Of a stretch of 64,000 bases of DNA, positions 17,995-25,411 are shown one piece after another. Under the pieces are notes generated by a model, which did not search any database, was not told the DNA's origin, and saw nothing but the letters and a program-made list of their open reading frames with translations. This DNA is from Butyricicoccus sp. Marseille-Q5471 (GTDB lineage: Bacteria > Bacillota > Clostridia > Oscillospirales > Butyricicoccaceae): contig NZ_CATNVC010000003.1 of NCBI RefSeq assembly GCF_951230135.1, positions 310,001 to 374,000 on the forward strand, written 5' to 3'. The position numbers and the translations under genes are program-made. The first letter of the stretch is position 1; every line of letters begins with the position of its first letter.

Positions 17995-19227
17995 ATGTTA
18001 CAGCACAAACGATGGTTCGCCGGCACGATGGCGGCGGTAATGGCACTCTCACTGACCGCATGCGGTGGTGGCGGCAGTGACGCGGCAGACCCCGGCGCAG
18101 CGGTCGACCCCAACCAGGAGGCAGCTTCGGGCCAAGCTGAGCTGACACCGTGGGAGCAGTCCTCCGGCATTTTCAACACCGACGAGACCGACGACGAGCT
18201 CTACGAACTGGCCAAGGCAGAGGGCAAGGTCACGCTTTACTCCATTTCCTCCCGCTGCACCAAGGTTGCAGAAGCGTTCAACGCGAAATATCCGGGCGTG
18301 GTGTGCGAACCGTTCGATATTTCAACCAATGAGCTGCTCGAAAAGGTCACCCGCGAATACGATGCAGGCCAGCACGTGGCCGACGTCGTACATATTAAGG
18401 ATCAGGACGGCTCGCTCTACAACGAGTACATTCTGGAAAAGAAGTTCTATAACTATCAGCCGGCGGCGATTATGGATCACATCGATGCGAAGCTGCGCGA
18501 GACGCAGACCCCGTTGTACATCGAGCTGACCCAGCTGTTCTACAACAGCGAAGCCAATCCCGACGGCCCTCCGGTAACGAACATTTGGGAAATCACCCAG
18601 CCGGAGTGGAAGGGACGCCTGATGATGCAGAACCCGCTGGACAACATCTCCTGGGGTTCGTGGATTACCGGCTTCTGCGTGGGCGATGCACCGGCGCAGC
18701 TCGAGGCCGCTTATAAGGAGCTGACGGGCGAAGACCTCGTGCTGTCCGACGGCTGCGAGAACGCAGGCTATGAATTCCTCAAGCGCCTGCATGACAATTC
18801 CCCGATTTTCACCTCGTCCTCGGACGAAATCGCCGAATCAGTCGGCACAAAGGGTCAAGCAAATCCGCCGATCGGCTTCTGCGCGTCCTCTAAGCTGCGC
18901 AAGAACAAGGATAACGACTGGTGCCTCGCGCCGATCAATCTGACGCCGACCACCGGTATTCCGGCCATCAACACCGTATACGTCGTCGAGGGCTGCGAGC
19001 ATCCGAACGCTGCAAAGCTGCTGATTCGCTTCATGATGGGCGGCACAGACGGCGACACCAGCGGCTATGATCCCTTTAACACGCTCGGCGGCTGGCCGGT
19101 GCGCGATGACATCGAACCCGCTGAAGGCTCTACCCCGTACAGCGAAATCAACGTTTCCGACTTTAACCCCACCGACATCTATGACAATATCAACCCTGTG
19201 CGTGATTTCTGGACGCTCTTGGGCTGA
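17995..19227 (+). CDS. ABC importer substrate-binding lipoprotein (AfuA/SBP type)
   Basis: A 410-residue extracellular binding protein. The signal peptide ends in the lipobox LTAC at about residues 18-21 followed by GGGG, so it should be lipidated and held on the outer face of the membrane. The mature protein has the class of fold used by ferric, 2-aminoethylphosphonate and sugar-phosphate binding proteins (KVTLYSISSRCTKVAEAFN near the N-terminus, then EAFNAKYPGV). It completes the importer with the permease and ATPase. The neighbouring phosphatases favour a phosphorylated ligand; iron or phosphonate cannot be excluded. Confidence 0.92.
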   Translation: MLQHKRWFAGTMAAVMALSLTACGGGGSDAADPGAAVDPNQEAASGQAELTPWEQSSGIFNTDETDDELYELAKAEGKVTLYSISSRCTKVAEAFNAKYPGVVCEPFDISTNELLEKVTREYDAGQHVADVVHIKDQDGSLYNEYILEKKFYNYQPAAIMDHIDAKLRETQTPLYIELTQLFYNSEANPDGPPVTNIWEITQPEWKGRLMMQNPLDNISWGSWITGFCVGDAPAQLEAAYKELTGEDLVLSDGCENAGYEFLKRLHDNSPIFTSSSDEIAESVGTKGQANPPIGFCASSKLRKNKDNDWCLAPINLTPTTGIPAINTVYVVEGCEHPNAAKLLIRFMMGGTDGDTSGYDPFNTLGGWPVRDDIEPAEGSTPYSEINVSDFNPTDIYDNINPVRDFWTLLG

Positions 19228-19229
19228 TT

Positions 19230-19466
19230 CGATTGAAACGTTCGTTTCAATCGAGTGTTCCGGCTTCGAACCGCGCCCTTCGGGCACAATTCTTCGCCGG
19301 TTTGTATGAAATCCGAGGCGCATGTCCCCGGATTTCATGAAAATCGCAACGCGATTTTCTATTAAAATGCGCACGGCGCAGGGTTCCAATGAAGCGGAGC
19401 TCCGTTGGAACGGATTCTATAATTGCGATGGTTGCTTTCCGGCGGGGATGACCCGCCGGGAACGAC
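19230..19466 (+). repeat. Multi-hairpin intergenic array B
   Basis: Begins 3 bp after the binding-protein stop. Hairpins: CGATTGAAACG with CGTTTCAATCG (19230-19253); a branched element closed by CCGGC/GCCGG (19260-19300); ATGAAATCCG with CGGATTTCAT (19306-19338); AAAATCGC with GCGATTTT around AAC (19340-19358); a 29-nt hairpin with arms GTTCCAA/TTGGAAC and core GC-GGA-GC (19383-19411); and CCGGCGGG with CCCGCCGGG (about 19439-19461). The 29-nt hairpin matches array A and the AAC-loop hairpin matches array C. The 294-bp gap otherwise holds no gene. Confidence 0.75.
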
Positions 19467-19521
19467 CACTTCCCCGCCCGCGCCGCCCGGCGGCGTGTGT
19501 AATGATTGGAGAAAGATAGCT

Positions 19522-19956
19522 ATGGCGCTTTTTGTTACCAAGGAGGGCAAGCGCAAAAGTCCCATCGTGATGATGTGCTTCCTGCTGTCCCTCGTCTTTG
19601 CGGGCGTGTTCGGCGCGGCCTATGCGCTGCTGGTCGGACCGATGTACCGCCATCTCTACTTTGGCAGCGACCTCATTTCAACCACGGTTCACTGCATTTT
19701 AATTGCCCTGATCGGCACCGCGGTGTGCTGCGTGTTCTTCCTGCTGCACGATAAACGCATGGTGCCGTACAGCTTTGTCGGACTTGCCGTGCTTGTGCTG
19801 ACGTTCTATGTGGCGGCGTTTCAGCTGGAACCTGCCGCACGCGCTACCATGCTGTATGTGGTTTCCCTGTATGGCCTTGCCCCGGTTTTGCTCGGCAACG
19901 CCGTTTCCTGGAGTATTTACTTGAAAATCCGCAAGCCTGCCCCGCAGGCTGACTGA
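19522..19956 (+). CDS. Small membrane protein in the importer operon
   Basis: A 144-residue protein with four hydrophobic segments at about 16-38, 50-72, 80-100 and 110-135, a basic N-terminus (TKEGKRKS) and a basic tail (KIRKPAP), compatible with four transmembrane helices. The ATG at 19522 follows GGAGAAAG. It lies between the binding-protein gene and the LacI gene, 22 bp before the latter, so it belongs to the operon. I do not recognise the family. A role next to the transporter is suggested only by position. Confidence 0.75.
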   Translation: MALFVTKEGKRKSPIVMMCFLLSLVFAGVFGAAYALLVGPMYRHLYFGSDLISTTVHCILIALIGTAVCCVFFLLHDKRMVPYSFVGLAVLVLTFYVAAFQLEPAARATMLYVVSLYGLAPVLLGNAVSWSIYLKIRKPAPQAD

Positions 19957-19978
19957 ATAGAAAGAGGAGGTCGCAGGC

Positions 19979-20977
19979 ATGAAGCGTGTGACCATCAAGG
20001 ACGTCGCCGTGCGTGCGGGCGTCAGCTTTGCGACCGTGTCGCGCGTGCTTGACGACCGCCCCGAAATCAGCGATGCAACCAAGGCGCGTGTGCGCGCCGC
20101 CTGCGCCGAAATGGGTTATGTGCCCAACAAGGCCGCACGCGGACTGGTCATGAAAAATACCAAAACGATCGGGCTCATCGTTCCCGATATTTCGAACCCT
20201 TATTTCTCCGGCTTGGGACTCTCGGTCGAGATGCGTGCGCGGGAGAACGGGTATCGTGTGCTGCTCTGCAATTCGCTGCGCGAAGAAGCGCGCGAAACCC
20301 TCGTGCTGGACAGCCTGCTTTCACAGCAGATCGATGGCCTGATTATCGCGCCCGTCTCGCCCGGCTCCCAGCGCAAGCTGGAGCACGCGCTGGGGTCTAC
20401 CCCGCGTGTGTATCTCGGCAACAACCATGACGATCAGTGCAGCTATGTTGTGGTAGACAACAAGCGCGGCGCGTATGAAGCCACGCGGTATCTGCTCTGC
20501 CTTGGCCATCGCGATATTGCCTTTCTCGGCGGCCGTGAGGGCTCGCGCACGCGGCACTTCCGTATCGCGGGTTTCCGCAAGGCGATGGAGGAAGCCGGAC
20601 TGTCCGGCCGCGAATATCCCAGCCCTGCTGAGGGCGATTCCTACCAGCACAACCACGCGCGTGCGCTGCAGCTTTTCCGCGAAGGCCCCCTTCCCCATGC
20701 GATTTTCGCCTATTCCGACCGCATTGCGCTTTCCGTGCTGCAGGCGGCCGAGGAGTGCGGCGTGCGCATTCCGGAGGATGTTTCGCTGCTCGGCTTCGAT
20801 AATATCGACTTTGCCGGCCTGCCCCGCATCAATTTGACCACCGTTTCACAGCACAAGGCCGAGCTTGGCCGCCGCGCCGTTGATCATCTGTTCGCACAGA
20901 TTGCGGGCGATATGACGCCGGTTGCCGATATCCTCGAGCCTGAGCTGATTATCCGTGACACCTGCCGCCGCCGCTGA
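19979..20977 (+). CDS. LacI-family transcription regulator 2
   Basis: A 332-residue repressor. The helix-turn-helix is at about 4-24 (TIKDVAVRAGVSFATVSRVL), with the hinge helix at about 47-57 and the effector domain after it. AGAGGAGG precedes the ATG. It is embedded in the HAD-ABC-EEP-HAD operon and resembles the regulator at 11749-12765 along its length, including GLIIPD/GLIVPD and LLGFDNI segments. Either could bind the three operators; its place inside the operon would give feedback control. Confidence 0.95.
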   Translation: MKRVTIKDVAVRAGVSFATVSRVLDDRPEISDATKARVRAACAEMGYVPNKAARGLVMKNTKTIGLIVPDISNPYFSGLGLSVEMRARENGYRVLLCNSLREEARETLVLDSLLSQQIDGLIIAPVSPGSQRKLEHALGSTPRVYLGNNHDDQCSYVVVDNKRGAYEATRYLLCLGHRDIAFLGGREGSRTRHFRIAGFRKAMEEAGLSGREYPSPAEGDSYQHNHARALQLFREGPLPHAIFAYSDRIALSVLQAAEECGVRIPEDVSLLGFDNIDFAGLPRINLTTVSQHKAELGRRAVDHLFAQIAGDMTPVADILEPELIIRDTCRRR

Positions 20978-21007
20978 CGGCGAGCCGCCAAAAGGGGGAA
21001 AACCATC

Positions 21008-22045
21008 ATGCTGACAATCGAACCGACGCTCCGGCTGCGCATGGCCGAGCGGCTCGAGCGCGAGCCGCAGTGTGCGCTGATGGATGCCATACCGCAGTTT
21101 GCGCAGGCCGAAATTTGCACCCTGTGTCCGCCGCCCGCACCGGACGGCATGCTGCGCACACTGGTATTCAACATGGAGCGCGGCGTAAACCTACAGGAAA
21201 CAATCGATTTTTTGCGATTTTGCCCCAAAATTCAACCGTTTGACCTGATTCTCGCCAACGAATTGGACGATGGCTGTAACCGCTCGGGAGGGCGCGACAC
21301 TGCGCGCGAAATCGCCGAAGCGCTCGGCCTGAACTACGTATTCGGGTTGGAATTCATCGAATTGACCGACCCAACCCACCCCAAGGGCTATCACGGCAAC
21401 GCGGTGTTTTCGCGCTACCCCATCGTCTGGGCCGAAACGCTGCGCCTGCCCGAAAGCTATAACTGGTACTTTGACCGACAGCGCCGCATCGGCGGCCGAA
21501 ACGCCGTGCTGGCAAAGCTCGACGTGGGCGGAAAACCGGTCGGCGTCGCGTCGATTCATCTGGAAAACCGCACGGACGGTGCAGGGCGGCTCGCGCAGAT
21601 GCAGGCCGTGCTGGACGAGTGCATGCGGGTATTCCCCGGTATGCCGGTCATCCTGGGCGGCGACCTGAACACCAACACCTTTGACGGACGCGACAAGCAG
21701 GAAATCGGCAAACTGGCCGAATGCCCTGCGCTGCAGCAGGAACAGATGGCGCATGTGGACGAATTTGAGCCGCTGCTGCCCCTGTGCGAGCGAGCGGGTT
21801 ACGCGTGGCGGCGGGCATCGGGCGGCGGCGAGCCGACCCGGCGCAAACCCCTGCCGGACGGCAGCACACTGCCCATGCGGCTCGACTGGATTCTGCCGCG
21901 CGGACTGATAACGATGGACAGCCGTGTGGTCTCCACCAAAACGGAGGACTGCGGCTTTGCCCCGGCGGACAGCGCACTTGCCGCCTTCACCGGCGAAGAG
22001 CTAAGCGACCACAACGCAGTTTGGGCAGCGCTCAAGCTGCGATAA
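21008..22045 (+). CDS. Endonuclease/exonuclease/phosphatase (EEP) family hydrolase
   Basis: A 345-residue protein without a signal peptide, so cytoplasmic. EEP metal and catalytic motifs are present in order: Asn in FNMERG (about 58), Glu in LANELDD (about 83), HLENRT (about 184), GGDLNTNT (about 218) and the terminal SDHNAVW (about 333). EEP enzymes cleave phosphodiesters or phosphomonoesters of nucleic acids, lipids or inositol phosphates. Position between a LacI gene and a HAD phosphatase in the importer operon suggests a small-molecule phosphoester substrate, perhaps a phosphodiester opened before the HAD step. This is an inference. Confidence 0.88.
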   Translation: MLTIEPTLRLRMAERLEREPQCALMDAIPQFAQAEICTLCPPPAPDGMLRTLVFNMERGVNLQETIDFLRFCPKIQPFDLILANELDDGCNRSGGRDTAREIAEALGLNYVFGLEFIELTDPTHPKGYHGNAVFSRYPIVWAETLRLPESYNWYFDRQRRIGGRNAVLAKLDVGGKPVGVASIHLENRTDGAGRLAQMQAVLDECMRVFPGMPVILGGDLNTNTFDGRDKQEIGKLAECPALQQEQMAHVDEFEPLLPLCERAGYAWRRASGGGEPTRRKPLPDGSTLPMRLDWILPRGLITMDSRVVSTKTEDCGFAPADSALAAFTGEELSDHNAVWAALKLR

Positions 22046-22071
22046 AAACAATAAAAGGAGGGACTTACAAC

Positions 22072-22833
22072 ATGTTCGACACCATTCTGTTCGACATGGG
22101 GGGCACCCTGGAGGACATCTGGTACAATGCTGAAACAACGGAGGCCGTCACCACGAGGCTGATGGAGACCCTGCACCGGCACGGTTTGGACACAAGCTGC
22201 AACGCCATCACCTTCTGGAACCGCGTCAATGCCGGTGTGGTGCGTTATAAAAAGTGGAGCGAGGAAAACGCGCTCGAAAAGAAGCCAGAGGAGATCTGGC
22301 CGGACTATTATCTGGCGGATTTCGCACTCGACCGAGACAAGGTTGCCGCCATTGCCGAGGAGTTGGCCGACCTGTGGGAGGTCACCTACTACCATCGCGA
22401 GCTGCGCCCCGGCGTGGCAGAGGCATTGCAGGCGCTGCAGGAGCGCGGCTATAAGCTGGGTGTGATTTCCAACACCGCGTCGCTGTATTCCGTGTTTAAC
22501 GTGCTCGAGCGGTACGGTATCCGCGATTATTTTCAGGATGTAACGCTGTCAAGCGTGACCGGCTACCGCAAGCCGCATCCCGGTATTTTTGAAGTTTCCC
22601 TGCGCCAGATGCAGTCCGAGCCGAAAAACTGCGTTTACGTGGGCGATACCCTCTCGCGCGACGTCATCGGCGCAAAGCAGGCCGGCTTTGGCGCGGCCAT
22701 TCAAATCAAATCCTTTCTGTCCCAAAAGAAGGATGTCGGCGTAGCTCCCGATTGCCAACCCGACTGTGTGGTGGACAGTATTCTGGGTGTGGTCGAGTAT
22801 CTTGACCGCGTCAATCCCAACGGCCCGGCATAA
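22072..22833 (+). CDS. HAD-family phosphatase 2
   Basis: A 253-residue HAD-IA hydrolase. Motif I is LFDMGGTLED (nucleophile Asp8), motif II is in GVISNTAS, the Lys is in GYRKPHPGIF, and motif IV is YVGDTLSRD. AAAAGGAGGG precedes the ATG at 22072. It is clearly paralogous to HAD 1 at the other end of the operon: both share the cap region layout and the GDTxSRDVxG segment. Two related phosphatases plus an EEP enzyme in one operon suggest stepwise or alternative dephosphorylation. Confidence 0.92.
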   Translation: MFDTILFDMGGTLEDIWYNAETTEAVTTRLMETLHRHGLDTSCNAITFWNRVNAGVVRYKKWSEENALEKKPEEIWPDYYLADFALDRDKVAAIAEELADLWEVTYYHRELRPGVAEALQALQERGYKLGVISNTASLYSVFNVLERYGIRDYFQDVTLSSVTGYRKPHPGIFEVSLRQMQSEPKNCVYVGDTLSRDVIGAKQAGFGAAIQIKSFLSQKKDVGVAPDCQPDCVVDSILGVVEYLDRVNPNGPA

Positions 22834-22961
22834 GCCGGGGACAGATTGTTTCGCTAAACTCTCTACTCTTTCTCCTTTTTCATCCAGTGTGAGCCGCGTC
22901 CCGAACTACGGGGCGCGGCGTCCACGTATTTCCGGGGAAATCATGAGGAGGTGAAAACCAC

Positions 22962-23660
22962 GTGGGTCAAATCACGATTGTTGATATTATTCTGCGGCTG
23001 CTGGCAGGCATGGGCGTCGGTCTGGCAGTCGGCGCACAGCGGGCGCGCTCGTCGCACCCGGCGGGCATCCGCACGCATATGTTGGTCGCGCTCGGCTCGT
23101 GCGTGGTGATGATTATAAGCTGCATCCTCTATTATCAGACACATGTAGAGTTCGGCACCGCACCCGATCCCGCCCGTCTGGGTGCGCAGGTCATTAACGG
23201 CATCGGCTTTCTCGGCGCGGGCGCAATTCTGCGCGAGGGCTTCACCGTGCGCGGTCTGACGACGGCGGCGAGCGTCTGGTCGGTCGCCTGTCTCGGTCTT
23301 GCGGCTGGTATGGGTTATTATTGGCTGACGTTTCTGGGCACGGCAGCGGTGTTCTTTACGCTCGTGTCGTTTGACGGCATTCAGCAGCGCGTGCGCACCG
23401 GCAACCGTCCCGAGCTTGAAATGGAGCTGGAGTGCGAGCACATGGGCGATGTATTAGTCGAGCTCAACCGATTGGCGGAGCATTATTTTGCAACGCTCAT
23501 CGACCTGTCGTTCGGCCGCACCAAGCACAATACGTACATTATTTCTTTTCGTGCGAATTTCCCGGTCAAGGGCTTTGAGACCGCGCAGCATGAGTTTTTG
23601 CAGCATCTGGCCACCGCGCCGGGACTCATGCGGATGGAAAACCGCAGGGATGCCATGTAA
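22962..23660 (+). CDS. MgtC/SapB-family membrane protein
   Basis: A 232-residue protein with an N-terminal MgtC domain of about four to five helices (about 8-135). The family blocks are GMGVGLAVGAQR, HPAGIRTHMLVALGS and NGIGFLGAGAILREG, with a soluble ACT-like C-terminal part (about 150-232). MgtC proteins affect magnesium and phosphate homeostasis and membrane potential; a precise biochemical role is not settled. The start is a GTG at 22962, decided by GAGGAGGTG 11 bp upstream. It lies 128 bp after HAD 2 and may be a separate unit; a terminator follows. Confidence 0.92.
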   Translation: MGQITIVDIILRLLAGMGVGLAVGAQRARSSHPAGIRTHMLVALGSCVVMIISCILYYQTHVEFGTAPDPARLGAQVINGIGFLGAGAILREGFTVRGLTTAASVWSVACLGLAAGMGYYWLTFLGTAAVFFTLVSFDGIQQRVRTGNRPELEMELECEHMGDVLVELNRLAEHYFATLIDLSFGRTKHNTYIISFRANFPVKGFETAQHEFLQHLATAPGLMRMENRRDAM

Positions 23661-23669
23661 AACCAAAGA

Positions 23670-23701
23670 AAAGCGCCCCGTTTTCATAAACGGGGCGCTT
23701 T
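23670..23701 (+). terminator. Terminator after the MgtC-like gene
   Basis: AAGCGCCCCGTTT pairs with AAACGGGGCGCTT around a TCAT loop. The T tract is short (three T). Confidence 0.75.
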
Positions 23702-23707
23702 GTGCGC

Positions 23708-23736
23708 TTGCAGGGGCGCGGAAGCTATGCTACAAT
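23708..23736 (+). promoter_or_regulatory. Predicted promoter of the DMT transporter
   Basis: TTGCAG at 23708-23713 and TACAAT at 23731-23736 with a 17-bp spacer, 35 bp before the ATG at 23771. A GGGGGGAAA site lies between. Confidence 0.7.
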
Positions 23737-23770
23737 GGGAAAATACGCATAGTTTGGGGGGAAATGATTC

Positions 23771-24685
23771 ATGAAAGTAAAAGGTCCTTTGCTCCTGCTG
23801 TTGGCGGCAATGATTTGGGGCGTGGCGTTTGTGGCGCAGAGCGTCGGCATGGACCATGTCGGTCCGTGGACGTTTTTGTGTGTGCGCTCGCTGATTGCGG
23901 GCGTATCGATGCTGCCCGTGGTCGCGGTGCTCAGCCGAAGCGGCACTGCGCCGAAACAAGCGGCGGAGGAGCGCCGAAACAGCAGAAAAACTCTGCTGAC
24001 GGGCGGAATTTGCTGCGGCACGGTGCTCGGCGTGGCGAGCATTTTGCAGCAGATCGGCCTGCAGTACACCTCGGTCGGCAAGGCCGGTTTTTTGACCGCG
24101 TGCTACATCTTAATCGTGCCGCTGCTCGGCCTTCTGCTTGGCCGCCGCTGCGGCAGACTCGTGTGGTGCGGCGTTGCCGTTGCGCTGCTCGGTCTGTATT
24201 TTCTATGCTTCAAGGACGGGTCACCGCTCAATTTCGGAGACATTCTGGTCTTTATTTCGGCCACCATGTTTTCGGGACATATCCTGCTGATTGACCATTT
24301 CATCCCGCTGTGCAACGGTGTCAAGATGTCGTGCATCCAGTTTTTCGTCTGCGGCGCGGTGGCGCTGCTTGGTATGCTCGTGTTCGAAGAGCCTTCCCTG
24401 CCCCAGCTGCTCGCCGCATGGAAGCCGCTGCTCTATGCAGGCGTGCTGTCGAGCGGCGTGGGATACACCATCCAAATCATCGGTCAGCGCGGCATGAACC
24501 CGACCGTCGCGTCGCTGATTATGAGCCTTGAATCGGTTTTTGCGGTGCTCGCGGGCTGGCTGATTCTGCACCAGCACCTGTCGGGGCGCGAGATGCTCGG
24601 CTGTGTGCTCGTGTTCGTGTCCATCGTGCTTGCGCAGCTGCCGGAGGGCAAAACCAAGTGTGCTGAGCATGCTCAGGCGGAATAG
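23771..24685 (+). CDS. DMT-superfamily EamA transporter
   Basis: A 304-residue integral membrane protein with ten hydrophobic segments arranged as two EamA repeats (about 5-140 and 150-290). Segments such as LLLAAMIWGVAFVAQS at the start and NPTVASLIMSLESVFAVLAG in the second repeat are typical. Members export amino acids, metabolites or drugs; the substrate here cannot be named. It has its own promoter and is followed by the interrupted acetyltransferase gene. Confidence 0.92.
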   Translation: MKVKGPLLLLLAAMIWGVAFVAQSVGMDHVGPWTFLCVRSLIAGVSMLPVVAVLSRSGTAPKQAAEERRNSRKTLLTGGICCGTVLGVASILQQIGLQYTSVGKAGFLTACYILIVPLLGLLLGRRCGRLVWCGVAVALLGLYFLCFKDGSPLNFGDILVFISATMFSGHILLIDHFIPLCNGVKMSCIQFFVCGAVALLGMLVFEEPSLPQLLAAWKPLLYAGVLSSGVGYTIQIIGQRGMNPTVASLIMSLESVFAVLAGWLILHQHLSGREMLGCVLVFVSIVLAQLPEGKTKCAEHAQAE

Positions 24686-24718
24686 CAAGCAATTCATTTT
24701 GATATGGAGGGAAACAGC

Positions 24719-25359
24719 ATGGCGGTCAGCATTGTGGACGGCAGCAGGTATTTAGGGCAACACCGCACAATTCGCGGCTAGCGCCTTAAGCGCACGCTTG
24801 CTTGCATCTTTTCCGTCATATGCGCCAAAAATGCTCGCCAATACACAAAGTATTTGCTGCGCTTTTTGACACATCTGGCAAAAAATCTGACTGCGCAATC
24901 CCGCACTTAGAATTGTGCGGTGTTGCCCTAGACGAAGTGAAGCAGCTCATTCTCGAGTATACGCGCCTTTAAAACCGCGATTTGCATTTTCAGCACATCG
25001 AGCAGGAGCTTGAGGATCTGCAAAGCAAATACGCCGCCCCGAACGGACAGATACTGGTGGCACTGACCGAGGAAGGCACTGTCATCGGCTGTGTGGCGTT
25101 TCGCAGGCTGACGGAAAAACGCTGCGAAATGAAGCGGCTGTACGTGAAGGAGGCGTTTCGCAAGCTGAAGGCGGGACGCGGACTTGGGGAAGCGATTCTT
25201 GCCTCGGCCAAGGCGCAAGGCTATCAGGAAATGGTGCTCGATACGATAAAACCGCTGCAAGGGGCGGTTCATTTGTATGAAAAGCTGGGGTTTGAGCAAA
25301 TCCCCGCGTATTATGACAACCCGATGGACGACGTGATTTACATGCGCCGCGCACTGTAA
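24719..25359 (+). pseudogene. GNAT acetyltransferase gene interrupted by a MITE
   Basis: The original start is the ATG at 24719 after GGAGGGAAA. It encodes MAVSIVDGSRYL and then runs into the MITE at 24755-24928. Removing the element plus one copy of its TA duplication rejoins the frame exactly as GSRY-LDEVKQLILEYTRL. An in-frame TAA follows at 24970-24972, then the frame continues as NRDLHFQHIEQELEDL and a normal GNAT core, with RRLTEKRCEMKRLYV and the acetyl-CoA loop RKLKAGRGLGEAI, to the stop at 25359. So the gene carries an insertion and a nonsense codon. A shortened product from the TTG at 24982 would lack the first helix and has no evident ribosome site. Confidence 0.88.
24755..24928. 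mobile_element. 174-bp MITE with 18-bp perfect terminal inverted repeats
   Basis: Ends are GGGCAACACCGCACAATT (24755-24772) and its exact reverse complement AATTGTGCGGTGTTGCCC (24911-24928), flanked on both sides by TA (24753-24754 and 24929-24930). The interior has no ORF of note. Size, perfect ends and TA duplication fit a non-autonomous element moved by an IS630/mariner-like transposase encoded elsewhere. The insertion split the GNAT gene. Confidence 0.92.
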
Positions 25360-25366
25360 CAACAGA

Positions 25367-25402
25367 AAAGAGGGAGACTGCCGCGGCAGCCTCCCTCTTT
25401 TT
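25367..25402. terminator. Bidirectional terminator between GNAT remnant and P-type ATPase
   Basis: AAGAGGGAG and CTCCCTCTT form the base of a long stem with an inner CTGCCGCGGCAG dyad. T tracts occur on both strands, and genes converge here. Confidence 0.88.
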
Positions 25403-25411
25403 TAGCATGGA

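Noticed and set aside
24982-25359. Acetyltransferase fragment as an independent short gene
   Set aside because: It lacks a ribosome site, begins inside the GNAT fold and is explained better as the 3' part of the gene broken by the MITE and a stop codon.
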